Made by a program: the position numbers and the translations under genes
The notes under the pieces: model-generated
The model's database searches: none
Seen by the model: the letters and a program-made list of their open reading frames with translations, nothing else
Told to the model about the DNA's origin: nothing
Source: a virus
Length of the DNA stretch: 38,236 nt
Virus record (IMG/VR): IMGVR_UViG_3300006928_000020
Location: 1-38,236 of that record
Reading direction: 5' to 3' (one strand)
Part shown: positions 6,810-15,579 of the stretch, in pieces
Layout: each line of letters starts with the position of its first letter
Numbering within the stretch: the stretch's first letter is position 1

Positions 6810-9365
6810 ATGAATAACAAGGCATATGATGACCTCAAGGGATTGACAGGAGCAGAACTCTTCGAATCTCTATGGGACGACATGAAGAATAACGTGAAGA
6901 TAGAGCGAGATAGTGGTGCGGCGAATAAGGAGACCGTGACTACTGACAGAACTAACTTAGTTCGCTCACAAAAAGCCAAGTCTCTGCTTCAGTACATCGC
7001 TTCTTACAAAGCGGGCACTGGCAAGTGGATAGTACCTCATACTGAGGTTCTCCTACTTGATGATGACTACACGATAGCGAAAGAGGCTTTCAAGAGAGTG
7101 ATGAGTAAGACCCAAACTAAAGTGGCATTTCTTCGTGCATGCCCTGAGCATGCTAGACATGGTGTGCTTGAGTCAGTGGAAGTTTCTAAAGATAACTTCG
7201 AAGAGCGATGGAATGCTCTGAATCAGAAGATGCTTAGCAACGACCCTAACGGTTGTCTCATACTTCAACCATTCATACATGCGTCATCGTCACTTGTACT
7301 TGGGCCACAACAATTCGCTGCTGTTGCGGCAGGTCATGATGGTATCACTGCTGGTGGTGATGCACTGCTCTACTTCATATTGAATCCACAGGACACACTG
7401 ATGTCAGACCACTTCTACTCAATCAATCCCAATAAGCATATCTTGGGTAAATATGAGGTAGAGATGGTCTACGAGAACACGTCTAAATTTAGGGTGAGCA
7501 AAAATCATGGTAACAATGCGTACCTCACTCAGATACGAGGTTCTCCTCCACATACACCTAGAGGGCCACCGTTCACTTACTACCTAGACCCTTCAACTAG
7601 AAGACCCATCGCTACTCAGTATGTTGATATTATCACACCGATGAACGAGAAGAAAACAATCGTCGATGATACATGGGCTAAGGACTACATCAAGCAGACA
7701 GCAGATGTGGATGGACTAATACCCAATGGAGGAGTTGAGGTCAAGCAAGTATGGGTGGCTTCAGGTTTGGAAGAGGTCGCTTGGCTTGAGGAGAAGATAA
7801 CCAAAGAGACGATGCCTGAAGGTTTTGTTATATCTCATCCAACAGGTTCGATGATGTCTCATATTTGTGCTCATGCAAGACAACATGACATACCCTACAT
7901 TGTTTCTGATGTGCAAGTGGGAGACTACTGGGTTGAAGGGTCGCCCTCATGGTTGGCGAAAGACCCCGATAAAGTCATAGTACCTATGCCATACGACCCA
8001 TGCACTGATGACTACGTTTCTAAGTTCAAGGCCGGATTGGACAACTCACTGGTGCAGTGGCAGAGGCAGCAAGGTTGGCTTGCACACTTCTTCCATCAGT
8101 GGGTTGGCATGAACTACAACGGTAGCAAGTCAGCGTACTTGGCTGGTGGTTTTGTTGGTTGGATGACCAAAGCAATACTAGCAGTGTGTCTCGGTGAGAT
8201 GAGGCATGCACCTTCCTACAAGAGAGACACGATGGTAGATGTCATGCCGGTACTGACTACCATGATGGGTACTAACAACTGGGAGGATATTACCACAGTC
8301 ACATACTTAGATGATGATGAGACAACCAAGACGAAGAAAGGTACACCCACCGCTCCATACGGCAGTGGCCCAAACAGGAAGCACTACTATGCCATGATTG
8401 AGAGGCTCAACGTAGGTTTCTTGGAGCAAAAGATGGCGCTTCAATGGTGCAAGAAACAATTTAGGACTGGTTGGAGCACGCAATACGGTGGTAAGAATTG
8501 GGCAGACTGTGCAGACTTAGGTATCAAAGTATGTGATGCAGTCATCCAGTTTCAGAAAAGCCCAAGCAAGGGTGCTCTTCAAGAGTTAATCGGTGCAGTT
8601 AATGCAGCCAAGAACGCAGAGCATAACAATGGTTTCCTATATGGTAAGTTCCTGAGTAAGAAAGCATTCGACTTCAGCAGTGCTCATAGTGATGAAGATG
8701 GTAACATCAATGGACTATTCAATCACTCAACTGAGTCTCTATCATATATGTTCAAGGCTTACGAGATTGCTGCTGACTTCATGTTTGGTGATGCAAATGA
8801 CAAATGCTTCGTACCTGAGATGGACTGGGTTACTCTATTCAATTTCCTCAGAGGTAAGGGTGCTCCTTACTGGAGGTCTACTTTCATAGCATCTCATACA
8901 GATGTACCTCTGTTACTTAGGGAGGCTGCGCTTGAATGTGGGCCTAAGATGATGCATCATGGTAATAAGTGGTCTCAAGAGAACGACTTCATTCCATGTG
9001 GTATAGAGACTTGTGATGAATGTAAAAAGTACGATGTCGTGGTAATGAAACTCAAGTATGGTGAGGATGTACATGGTCTGCTGCTAACACCTCAATACCC
9101 ATCAGTGTTCCTTGCCGGTAGTAATGAGAAGTCAACCACGATTACCTATGCAGTCGTTCAGTTGCTCAGAGAGCGTACTTATGAGTTAGTTACTCCTAAC
9201 ATGTGGGTGGATGCATGGAATGGATTGAATCACAAAGACCCAGTGTACCCATTACTGACCAAGTTCCTGACCAAGTTCGCCAAGAATCAACTTGTGGACA
9301 ATCAAGAATGGATGGATGAAGTAATGAAACTCACTAAAAATATTGAAATGAAGGTGGTAGAATGA
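6810..9365 (+). CDS. PEP-synthase-like phosphotransferase (851 aa)
   Basis: Best read as a distant relative of PEP synthase/pyruvate phosphate dikinase, enzymes that pass a phosphate from ATP to a mobile histidine and then to an acceptor. Residues 340-365 (PTGSMMSHICAHARQHDIP) match the swivelling-domain pattern G-x-TSH-x5-AR-x3-IP, making H351 the candidate phosphohistidine. Ahead of it, LRACPEHARHG (108-118) and ILQPFIHASSSLVLGP sit where the ATP-grasp domain has its conserved arginine segment and core strand. The C-terminal 450 residues are unfamiliar and do not look like the PEP-binding barrel; one segment has YGGKNWADCAD and a later HNNGFLYGKF. The acceptor is therefore unknown. It is translated from GGTGAG and overlaps the phosphatase-domain gene by ATGA, so the two probably act together. 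Confidence 0.5.
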   Translation: MNNKAYDDLKGLTGAELFESLWDDMKNNVKIERDSGAANKETVTTDRTNLVRSQKAKSLLQYIASYKAGTGKWIVPHTEVLLLDDDYTIAKEAFKRVMSKTQTKVAFLRACPEHARHGVLESVEVSKDNFEERWNALNQKMLSNDPNGCLILQPFIHASSSLVLGPQQFAAVAAGHDGITAGGDALLYFILNPQDTLMSDHFYSINPNKHILGKYEVEMVYENTSKFRVSKNHGNNAYLTQIRGSPPHTPRGPPFTYYLDPSTRRPIATQYVDIITPMNEKKTIVDDTWAKDYIKQTADVDGLIPNGGVEVKQVWVASGLEEVAWLEEKITKETMPEGFVISHPTGSMMSHICAHARQHDIPYIVSDVQVGDYWVEGSPSWLAKDPDKVIVPMPYDPCTDDYVSKFKAGLDNSLVQWQRQQGWLAHFFHQWVGMNYNGSKSAYLAGGFVGWMTKAILAVCLGEMRHAPSYKRDTMVDVMPVLTTMMGTNNWEDITTVTYLDDDETTKTKKGTPTAPYGSGPNRKHYYAMIERLNVGFLEQKMALQWCKKQFRTGWSTQYGGKNWADCADLGIKVCDAVIQFQKSPSKGALQELIGAVNAAKNAEHNNGFLYGKFLSKKAFDFSSAHSDEDGNINGLFNHSTESLSYMFKAYEIAADFMFGDANDKCFVPEMDWVTLFNFLRGKGAPYWRSTFIASHTDVPLLLREAALECGPKMMHHGNKWSQENDFIPCGIETCDECKKYDVVVMKLKYGEDVHGLLLTPQYPSVFLAGSNEKSTTITYAVVQLLRERTYELVTPNMWVDAWNGLNHKDPVYPLLTKFLTKFAKNQLVDNQEWMDEVMKLTKNIEMKVVE

Positions 9366-10645
9366 ATAAGAACGGATGTCATTCAGGTAATCCAGTAGTG
9401 TTCGAGGCACAGGGTATCAAGGTGCATGCTGGTGGTAGTAATCGCCAAGGCGGTTGGCATGTGATGTCACCAATGCCTGACGTGGCTCTTGGGCCACTGG
9501 GCGTGATTCGTTCTATGAAGACTAGAGATATCATGCCGCAGGGTTGGAGTTGCTCAGACAAGGTTAGCGTAGGGCAAGCGCCCATCATCATCGAGATAGA
9601 TTGGCCTGACTACAATGTACCAAGCAACTTGGGTAGAGAATGGTGGCTTGCGTTTGTACAAGATGTCAAAAGCAAGGGAGTCAAATCAATTTCTACTCAG
9701 TGCATGGGTGGTCATGGTAGAACAGGAGTTCAGTTATGCATACTGGCATACTTGCTTGAAGCAACCAAAGTATCAGATGCTTATTTTCTTATAAAATGGG
9801 TACGAGAAAGGTTCTGCGAGCATGCTGTCGAGGCTAAATGCCAACAAGATTACATCGCCGATATATGTCAGATACCAATAGGTAAGTCTGCTATTGCAGT
9901 GAAGAGTCACAACCCATGGGCTGGTCAGAACTTCACCGATGACCTCATGTTTACTGAAGCGGAACTCAATGCTCAAAGAAAGTTTGAGCAGAAGAGCGAA
10001 GCAAAGAAAAAGCGTACATCTAAGAATAAGAAGAATAAGTACAAGTCTCCAATCAGAAAGGGATGGACTCTCACCTATTCTGAGGACGCATTGGACTGGG
10101 AATGGAGACGCACTAGGGCTGAAGACATGGAAGCACCATGTAGATTCAGCGGTGGCAAGGTTGTTCAGGCAGACAAGTCTCTCATGGATGGACGTGACTT
10201 AGTACCTTGCTTAGGCAGTGGTAGACAGTGGCATCCAATCGAGATGGCTACCGATGCAGAGTCCAACGTATTCCTAGCAGAAGAGATGGGTATGAAAACT
10301 AAGAAGGAAGAAGATGGTGGTACTAGCATACTGTTAGGTAGAACTTGGGTTCCCAGTTGGTTTGCGAAATACCATAAGGGTACATTCATGTCTTGGCTCA
10401 AGTACTACGATGAAGTACTGCACCAGCGCAGTGCATCAAGTAGGAAAGCAAGCAAGACAAAGAAGGGTAAGATACCTTCCTTCAAGAAACAGAATCAAAG
10501 AACATTGTCTGACTTCACCGATGGTGATGACTACATGTTAGATGATGAATATCAGGACTGGGCGCTTGACCCTGATACGAAATGGGCAGACGAAGCGCCT
10601 AAAAGAAAGACAAACGATGAGATAGAATCGGAGGAATTAAGATGA
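9362..10645 (+). CDS. Protein with cysteine-based tyrosine/dual-specificity phosphatase domain
   Basis: The N-terminal domain carries both hallmarks of PTP-fold phosphatases: the P-loop CMGGHGRTG, with nucleophile C114 and R120 (CX5R followed by T), and a WPD loop, WPDYNVPS, with general acid D83. It should hydrolyse phosphoesters on tyrosine, serine/threonine, RNA 5' ends or a small molecule; the sequence does not say which. Residues 205-235 are lysine-rich (KKKRTSKNKKNKYKSP). The remaining 190 residues are unrecognised, end in an acidic tail and include a second basic patch. It is coupled by ATGA to the PEP-synthase-like gene before it and to the small gene after it. The 427-residue length is much larger than a minimal phosphatase of about 150 residues. 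Confidence 0.72.
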   Translation: MNKNGCHSGNPVVFEAQGIKVHAGGSNRQGGWHVMSPMPDVALGPLGVIRSMKTRDIMPQGWSCSDKVSVGQAPIIIEIDWPDYNVPSNLGREWWLAFVQDVKSKGVKSISTQCMGGHGRTGVQLCILAYLLEATKVSDAYFLIKWVRERFCEHAVEAKCQQDYIADICQIPIGKSAIAVKSHNPWAGQNFTDDLMFTEAELNAQRKFEQKSEAKKKRTSKNKKNKYKSPIRKGWTLTYSEDALDWEWRRTRAEDMEAPCRFSGGKVVQADKSLMDGRDLVPCLGSGRQWHPIEMATDAESNVFLAEEMGMKTKKEEDGGTSILLGRTWVPSWFAKYHKGTFMSWLKYYDEVLHQRSASSRKASKTKKGKIPSFKKQNQRTLSDFTDGDDYMLDDEYQDWALDPDTKWADEAPKRKTNDEIESEELR

Positions 10646-11049
10646 AAGAAAATGAAAGAATGCAAGTAAAATGTAACTATGATGACGAGACGATGCACAT
10701 ACAGTGTGTATCAAAGACTGTGCAGCGAGGTAGAGAGTATGGTATGGCTATCAAACTTCCAACTACTGCTGATGTGAGTATGTGGTTGAGAGAGCAAGAG
10801 GCTACTTTGGTATCTGCTGCTTCAGGAGGTACACCTATGTATACTCCATTCTCACTATACAAGTATAGCAGTGGGGAAGTACAGATGTTCATACCCGGGA
10901 CTGAGATAAATCACACTCAAGGCGCTGTCATGAACCTTCATCCTCTGTGCAATAAAGTCAAGAAACTACTTTCTTTTGCAGATGCAGCAGGGTTCCTAGA
11001 AGATGCTGAGGGTCTACCATATACAACAGGAGAGAAATCAGATGAGTAA
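10642..11049 (+). CDS. Hypothetical protein (135 aa)
   Basis: Not recognised. The first half is beta-rich (RMQVKCNYDDETMHIQCVSK), followed by a segment with a helix (DVSMWLREQEATLVSAASGG) and a second sheet region (SGEVQMFIPGTEINH). There is no clear cofactor or metal site. It is coupled to the phosphatase gene by ATGA and overlaps the next gene by eight bases. Confidence 0.65.
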   Translation: MKENERMQVKCNYDDETMHIQCVSKTVQRGREYGMAIKLPTTADVSMWLREQEATLVSAASGGTPMYTPFSLYKYSSGEVQMFIPGTEINHTQGAVMNLHPLCNKVKKLLSFADAAGFLEDAEGLPYTTGEKSDE

Positions 11050-11287
11050 AGATGCGCATGCAGTAAGAGTCCATACTCAAAGTGGCGAGGCCATCATAGA
11101 CATCGCAGAGATAGTGGCTGTTGTAAGACTTGACCCGCATACTTTCATTAAGGATAAAGAGTACTTCGATGTTGATATACACATGAGAAACGGTACTATA
11201 TTTATGGCTGAGAATAAGACAGATGAGTTCTTTGATGTTTTACGTGGGTTCATGTGTCCTGACGAAAGCACATATCTAGTGGAGTGA
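11042..11287 (+). CDS. Hypothetical small beta protein (81 aa)
   Basis: Not recognised. The ATG at 11042 is preferred over an in-frame start 39 bases upstream because it follows GGAGAG at normal spacing and leaves only an eight-base overlap. The product alternates strands (HAVRVHTQSGEAIIDIAEIVAVVRL, YFDVDIHMRNGTIFMAE) and ends in a helix (TDEFFDVLRGFMC), which suggests a small beta-sheet domain. Confidence 0.65.
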   Translation: MSKDAHAVRVHTQSGEAIIDIAEIVAVVRLDPHTFIKDKEYFDVDIHMRNGTIFMAENKTDEFFDVLRGFMCPDESTYLVE

Positions 11288-11292
11288 GTTAC

Positions 11293-11862
11293 ATGAAAGA
11301 TATACTCATGCAAATAACTAGGGAGTTACAAAGAATAGGGCATGTGATTGGTCAACAGTTTCAGTTACCTCCTAAGACTGCCCACGTTTTAGAAACTCTC
11401 AGAGCATCAAGAGTGAATGTAAATAATATAGCACGTAACTCTCAGCAGAATCATTTGGGTTGGCATGCCTATGGTCACATGCATATCTATGACAATTTAG
11501 AAATCGTCCATCCCATACTCATACAAGAACTGGCTGAGATTCACAACGTCCCAGTAGGTATGGTATCTGCATTGACGATTAGGATAAGGGATGAGCCAGC
11601 GCTCATGAAAGGATACGTCACGAATATCTCTCCATTGGTTCTGAATAAGATGAACTATCCTTTAGAACTACCCGCATTTAATATGGATGAGATAGCATAC
11701 AGCACACCTATGCTAGTGAGAGCAGCATGGGCTGGAGCGGAAGAAGGTTGGTGGGATGCAGAAGACCTACTTTCATTACCTCCTATGTATGGTGTTAGTA
11801 CAGAGGATGCAGTTGCAATGCTGGCGGATGCAAATACAGAACCATCGGTAACTCTCGCTTAA
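11293..11862 (+). CDS. Hypothetical protein (189 aa)
   Basis: Not recognised. The ATG at 11293 lies five bases after GGAGTGA (11281-11287), which itself contains the previous stop; a GTG nine bases upstream is less likely. The protein is helical with a histidine-rich middle (GWHAYGHMHIYDNLEIVHP, about residues 57-75) that could bind metal, and a tryptophan-rich segment (RAAWAGAEEGWWDAEDLL). It closes the unit that began with the PEP-synthase-like gene; the next promoter follows after seven bases. Confidence 0.65.
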   Translation: MKDILMQITRELQRIGHVIGQQFQLPPKTAHVLETLRASRVNVNNIARNSQQNHLGWHAYGHMHIYDNLEIVHPILIQELAEIHNVPVGMVSALTIRIRDEPALMKGYVTNISPLVLNKMNYPLELPAFNMDEIAYSTPMLVRAAWAGAEEGWWDAEDLLSLPPMYGVSTEDAVAMLADANTEPSVTLA

Positions 11863-11869
11863 TAAAACC

Positions 11870-11886
11870 TTGACTATATAAACTGG
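11870..11886 (+). promoter_or_regulatory. Conserved TATA-box promoter, copy 4
   Basis: TTGACTATATAAACTGG inside a 45-base block (11859-11903) that recurs exactly at 16306-16350. TATATAAA is at 11875-11882; the ATG at 11909 is 34 bases after its first T, predicting a leader of about six bases. Confidence 0.87.
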
Positions 11887-11908
11887 AATAGAAAAGAGAA
11901 GTGATAAA

Positions 11909-12499
11909 ATGACTAATGAAAAGAAATACGAATTCTGTGCAACAGAAAACGAGGGTACTATGGAACCGATAAGTAGAAGCAATCCTAATATGTGTAGAAG
12001 AGCACACATATATGGTCTTAGAAACATACAAACAGGCGTTGTATGTTTTCCAAGTACATACAGTTCACCCTTTGTCCAAACACATCAGGTAGTATATGAT
12101 ATGGCTGATGTAAAGATAAATGAAGACGATTGTTATGTAGGTAAGAGATTTAAAAGAACTAAGATAAGACTAAAGAGCAGCGACAATGATGTCAACATGG
12201 GGTTGAAGTACATCTTCGATAGCACTAGAACTACCAGTGAAGACTGGGAAGTTGTTCGTTACGTAGGTAATACACAGCATGATGATGTGTATGATGATGG
12301 ACGATTCTTGGTTCCTTATCTAAATGGATATTGTGGTAGTGGTAAGTATAGAAGTTATGATGCATCCTTGTATAATGCAACTAGAGATTTCATGGCTACG
12401 CTTAGAGAAGAAAAAGTAGTTGTATCACAGGAGTTAACAGAAGTGGAATGGGAAACAACAACGGATTGGAAAATAATAAAAGAGATAGAGGTGATATGA
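11909..12499 (+). CDS. Hypothetical protein (196 aa)
   Basis: Not recognised. A soluble, tyrosine- and aspartate-rich protein. A middle section (NEDDCYVGKRFKRTKIRLKSSDNDVNMGLKY is its core) is followed by a glycine-rich turn (YCGSGKYRSYD) and a helical, acidic end (TRDFMATLREEKVVVSQELTEVEWE). The start fits the promoter at 11870. The stop directly precedes the ATG of the 580-residue gene at 12500, so both are in one unit. Confidence 0.65.
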   Translation: MTNEKKYEFCATENEGTMEPISRSNPNMCRRAHIYGLRNIQTGVVCFPSTYSSPFVQTHQVVYDMADVKINEDDCYVGKRFKRTKIRLKSSDNDVNMGLKYIFDSTRTTSEDWEVVRYVGNTQHDDVYDDGRFLVPYLNGYCGSGKYRSYDASLYNATRDFMATLREEKVVVSQELTEVEWETTTDWKIIKEIEVI

Positions 12500-14242
12500 A
12501 TGGGTGGTAGACAATACAGACAAGGACAAGGCAACTGGGATATGTTTGTCGAAGCGGGAATAGTAGAGAACGATGTCTTCTTCACTGATGACCCGATAGT
12601 GACAGCACATGCGATTGGTAAAACAAAAGATACCATTAGATATTGTTGGCCTATTGATGCAGCAGTTGCATTCACACTTGCATCTGCTGGCCCAAATGCT
12701 AACCTCACTTCTAAGGATATGGTAAACCAGTATACTAGAATGGCCGTAGCCATGATGTCAGGAAGAGTAGGATATGGTGACGTCACAGACCCACGAATAG
12801 AAATATGCGGCCATGACATGGTAGATGGTTATAATATAGAGATGAGCGACATCTACCTATCAAAGGATGGTCACCTATGTATAACTGATAGTGAAAAGAA
12901 TAATGGTCTCAAGTCTAAGATGTCACCTGCTATGAAAGAACTCATGACCTTTAGGGTCAGTAAGACTTGGGCTAGAGCAAATCTATTTATGCGAGGCAAT
13001 AGAAAGGCAGCAGCCTTCGCTTTGCTCATGTCAGACCGTCTGAGACCCATCAAGGAGTTTGCAGAGAAGACATTCAAGACAACCACTTGGGACTTCAACA
13101 ACTCAACAGATACTTTTAGTTCACAGGATACAAAAGGCGAGTGTCTTTGGAAAGACGACCCTGAGAAACACTGCGGTCATCATAGCCCACAACAATTCCA
13201 TGGATGGGCCATGATTCGTCAACTCGATAATAGTGGAAATGTAGTTGAGTTCGGTGCGAAGGATGCAAATGGAAAGCCCGTGCCCGCTTTCAGGAAAATA
13301 TGGAATAGAGGTAATGGTGTCAGAGCAGTGTATAGTAGTTGGAATCATAACATGATAGGTCAAGCAGGTTTGTCTGATGTATCTCCTGAGCGTGTGGTAC
13401 TATGGGATAGAGTGAGCAGAGGGTTGGGTAACACCATACCTGAAAGAGATGTAATCAAACAAATCAATGCTGCTTGTAGGAGAATGACTGCTAGGAACTT
13501 CAACGTCATTCAGAAGGCAGGTCTTCGTAACAGTGCTACGTATTGTTGGAAGGAATGGGGTTGGCTACATCACCTTGAGGCATGGATTGCTCAGACCAGT
13601 AAGAAGAACAGGAAGGAGCACGACCTAGTGAACGGATGGAAGTGGACTAAGTATCAAAGCAGAATGTCGTATGGATATGAGATTGCCAAGTTCAAGTGGA
13701 TACCCGGGAAAGAGAACGATGAATACGATTCCGCCACAGACAAGGCAGTGGAATGGGTAGATGGTAAAGCAATAACCAGTTACACTACACCACCTGCTAT
13801 TAAAGATGAGATGATTGTTTACAAAATCAAAGTTAGTACAAGTTACTACAACACTAAGGAGATGCCTTGGTATTGGAAGACTCGAGATGAAGCACAATCC
13901 TTTATAGATTTTAACACCATGCTAGCAGGTCGAACAGGTGCAATAAACAGGAAGAGAAGAACATGGGATGGCTCTACTGGACAGGAACTACTGCATGTAT
14001 TTGATGGTTTTGTAATTGATGAAGATGAAATGAGTAATCGTATTGAAATGGACATGGATGTAGACCCTGAAGAAATAATGACTGCGAGAGAGGTTTACGA
14101 GTCTTTGATGTGGGGTAACCCTCAAGAGTTCGACGAGGCATACAAGTTACTGTCAGACTCCTCTCGTTCATACTGGCATAGACCACGTGTAGAGAATGTT
14201 ATCGAAGAAGAAGAAGGAGGACAGGAAGTTGTCACAGCGTGA
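12500..14242 (+). CDS. Large hypothetical protein (580 aa)
   Basis: Not recognised despite its size. GAGGTG (12488-12493) lies six bases before the ATG. The N-terminal third has an alanine-rich helical region (IDAAVAFTLASAGPNANL) and a repeated 'D..IE..' pattern (DPRIEICGHDMVDGYNIEMSD). The middle has a Cys/His cluster (GECLWKDDPEKHCGHHSPQQFHGW, split around residues 213-236) that may bind metal. The C-terminal third is basic, then acidic. There is no transmembrane segment, P-loop or nuclease motif I can identify. It is probably an enzyme or scaffold of the same accessory module as the genes at 6810-11862. Confidence 0.7.
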   Translation: MGGRQYRQGQGNWDMFVEAGIVENDVFFTDDPIVTAHAIGKTKDTIRYCWPIDAAVAFTLASAGPNANLTSKDMVNQYTRMAVAMMSGRVGYGDVTDPRIEICGHDMVDGYNIEMSDIYLSKDGHLCITDSEKNNGLKSKMSPAMKELMTFRVSKTWARANLFMRGNRKAAAFALLMSDRLRPIKEFAEKTFKTTTWDFNNSTDTFSSQDTKGECLWKDDPEKHCGHHSPQQFHGWAMIRQLDNSGNVVEFGAKDANGKPVPAFRKIWNRGNGVRAVYSSWNHNMIGQAGLSDVSPERVVLWDRVSRGLGNTIPERDVIKQINAACRRMTARNFNVIQKAGLRNSATYCWKEWGWLHHLEAWIAQTSKKNRKEHDLVNGWKWTKYQSRMSYGYEIAKFKWIPGKENDEYDSATDKAVEWVDGKAITSYTTPPAIKDEMIVYKIKVSTSYYNTKEMPWYWKTRDEAQSFIDFNTMLAGRTGAINRKRRTWDGSTGQELLHVFDGFVIDEDEMSNRIEMDMDVDPEEIMTAREVYESLMWGNPQEFDEAYKLLSDSSRSYWHRPRVENVIEEEEGGQEVVTA

Positions 14243-14516
14243 TGGCGATTTTCCACTTACTCCTAAGATATTAATACAAATAGCGAAGGAGGGTAACGCT
14301 GAGATAGAAGGAACAATATTGGGATTCGATTGGGGAGAAGGTGAAGTACTTTTATGGAGTGCAAACACTTCCATCCCTTGTCCCAAGTGTAAGAGACAGT
14401 GCAAAGAATGCTTAGCGATGAAGACAAGTACGGGAGATGTGTATGTATGTTTGTACTGCGAAGAATTCGTACTATGGAAAGGGAATCGTGATTCATATGG
14501 TAATAAAAATTTGTGA
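14229..14516 (+). CDS. Zinc-ribbon protein (about 95 aa)
   Basis: The C-terminal half carries CPKCKRQCKEC and, 16 residues on, CLYC, giving two or three CxxC knuckles that should bind zinc. The start is uncertain. A TTG at 14229 lies eight bases after GGAGG (14216-14220) and overlaps the upstream gene by 14 bases. An ATG at 14196 would add 11 residues, mostly lysines read out of frame from the glutamate-rich end of the upstream gene. I prefer the TTG. Function unknown. Confidence 0.6.
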   Translation: MSQRDGDFPLTPKILIQIAKEGNAEIEGTILGFDWGEGEVLLWSANTSIPCPKCKRQCKECLAMKTSTGDVYVCLYCEEFVLWKGNRDSYGNKNL

Positions 14517-14598
14517 ATGTAAGAGAGATTACTATGAGATTGATGAGATACACTACAATACTTGTATCAGATGTATGGGTAATTTACCACTGAAATAG
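14497..14598 (+). CDS. Small zinc-ribbon-like protein (33 aa)
   Basis: A 33-residue ORF overlapping the end of the previous gene by 20 bases. It has a CxC (ICECK) and a CxxC (CIRC) separated by 14 residues, a minimal four-cysteine zinc site, similar in size and layout to the ORF at 233-334. There is no obvious Shine-Dalgarno sequence. The metal pattern and the fit between neighbours support it. Confidence 0.45.
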   Translation: MVIKICECKRDYYEIDEIHYNTCIRCMGNLPLK

Positions 14599-14615
14599 AA
14601 ATGGAGGAACAAAAA

Positions 14616-15383
14616 ATGAATGAAAAAGAAGAATGGAAACCTGATGATGAATTGATAAAATGGGCTAAACAACACTTTGCACAAATGAGTGTAGGTGGAG
14701 TTTGGATGCCCGAAGCGAGCGGCTTGACCTACGTCAAGCAGTCAGAGAACGTGTGGGTGCTCAAGAGTATGATTAACACACCGGAAGTACAGATAAACCA
14801 TCTAAGAATGGTAACACTGATGAACTCGGTAAACATAAACGTACTAGATGAAGAAGCGCAAGTCTTACCTCCACCTGAGAATGAAGAGCAAGCATGGGCA
14901 CAAGAACTTCACATGAAGAGAGAGATAGCACAAGGCTGGGCAGATAAGGATGGTACACTGCTAGTTGATATGGAACTCGCTGATTTGTATCCGTCCTACA
15001 TAGAAGACAAGGAAATGCTACTTGAGAATGGAGACACCACTAACATAGAGATATGGGGATACATAGCGACTAACCCCAACACTAACGAGACCATTACCAT
15101 TGACCCTGACGACTACCATCTACTGATGGGTGACGAGTATTTCATGAGGATAAAAGCAGATGACTCTTTCATACTCACTGCACTCAGCAGAGAGCAGATG
15201 ATAGAGCACATCGATGGCGGCGGAGAAGTAGTCTCACTAGGGAGCAAACTAGAGGACTATGTGTTGGGTCTGCCGATTAAGATGAAAGTACCTCCATGGA
15301 TGTGGGGAACTACATGTAAGGTGGATAATATACTATCTGAAGAACAAATGACACTCGACCAATTCCCTTCGGAGGAAGAGTGA
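14616..15383 (+). CDS. Hypothetical protein (255 aa)
   Basis: Not recognised. The ATG at 14616 follows GGAGG (14603-14607) by eight bases and is preferred to the ATG at 14601, which lies on top of that site. The protein is very acidic. Its N-terminal half is helical (DDELIKWAKQHFAQMSVGG; ENEEQAWAQELHMKREIAQGW is a 21-residue stretch around residues 90-110). The C-terminal half is beta-rich (NIEIWGYIATNPNTNETITI, EYFMRIKADDSFILTAL). It ends the unit; 163 non-coding bases follow. Confidence 0.68.
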   Translation: MNEKEEWKPDDELIKWAKQHFAQMSVGGVWMPEASGLTYVKQSENVWVLKSMINTPEVQINHLRMVTLMNSVNINVLDEEAQVLPPPENEEQAWAQELHMKREIAQGWADKDGTLLVDMELADLYPSYIEDKEMLLENGDTTNIEIWGYIATNPNTNETITIDPDDYHLLMGDEYFMRIKADDSFILTALSREQMIEHIDGGGEVVSLGSKLEDYVLGLPIKMKVPPWMWGTTCKVDNILSEEQMTLDQFPSEEE

Positions 15384-15546
15384 GAGAACATAAGATGGCG
15401 AGGCTAGTTAAACAGGTCTAGTCCAAAACCGTAACCGATATGCACAGATAGATGTAGAGCCGTTGATTAAGAGTCATAGATGCAGAACCGTTCTGATAAT
15501 ACATAGAGCATTAAGAAGTCGGATAAGCCATCACTTATGTTTTCTT
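15384..15546 (+). repeat. Non-coding region with iteron-like direct repeats
   Basis: No ORF. Two 17-base direct repeats, ATAGATGTAGAGCCGTT (15448-15464) and ATAGATGCAGAACCGTT (15476-15492), match at 15 of 17 positions with a 28-base period. A weaker third start (ATAGAG, 15503) follows at the same spacing, and AACCGT also occurs at 15427-15432. To the left a hairpin can form from GGCTAG (15402-15407) and CTAGTC (15418-15423). The array sits just upstream of promoter copy 5. It could be a replication origin, a regulator-binding array or a small RNA; I could not fold it into a tRNA. Confidence 0.55.
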
Positions 15547-15563
15547 TTGACTATATAAACTGG
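15547..15563 (+). promoter_or_regulatory. Conserved TATA-box promoter, copy 5
   Basis: TTGACTATATAAACTGG followed by GTTTGAG, the second downstream variant (shared in part with the copies at 27498 and 31508). TATATAAA is at 15552-15559 and the ATG at 15580 is exactly 28 bases after its first T. Confidence 0.87.
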
Positions 15564-15579
15564 GTTTGAGGAATAGACT

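Noticed and set aside
6751-6813. 20-codon ORF running through promoter copy 3 (begins MKLDYINWNR)
   Set aside because: The promoter sequence is simply open in this frame. The ORF would span the predicted transcription start, so it cannot be translated from that RNA.
15384-15546. tRNA gene in the repeat-containing gap
   Set aside because: No cloverleaf could be drawn: no seven-pair acceptor stem and no GTTCRA T-loop in the right place.
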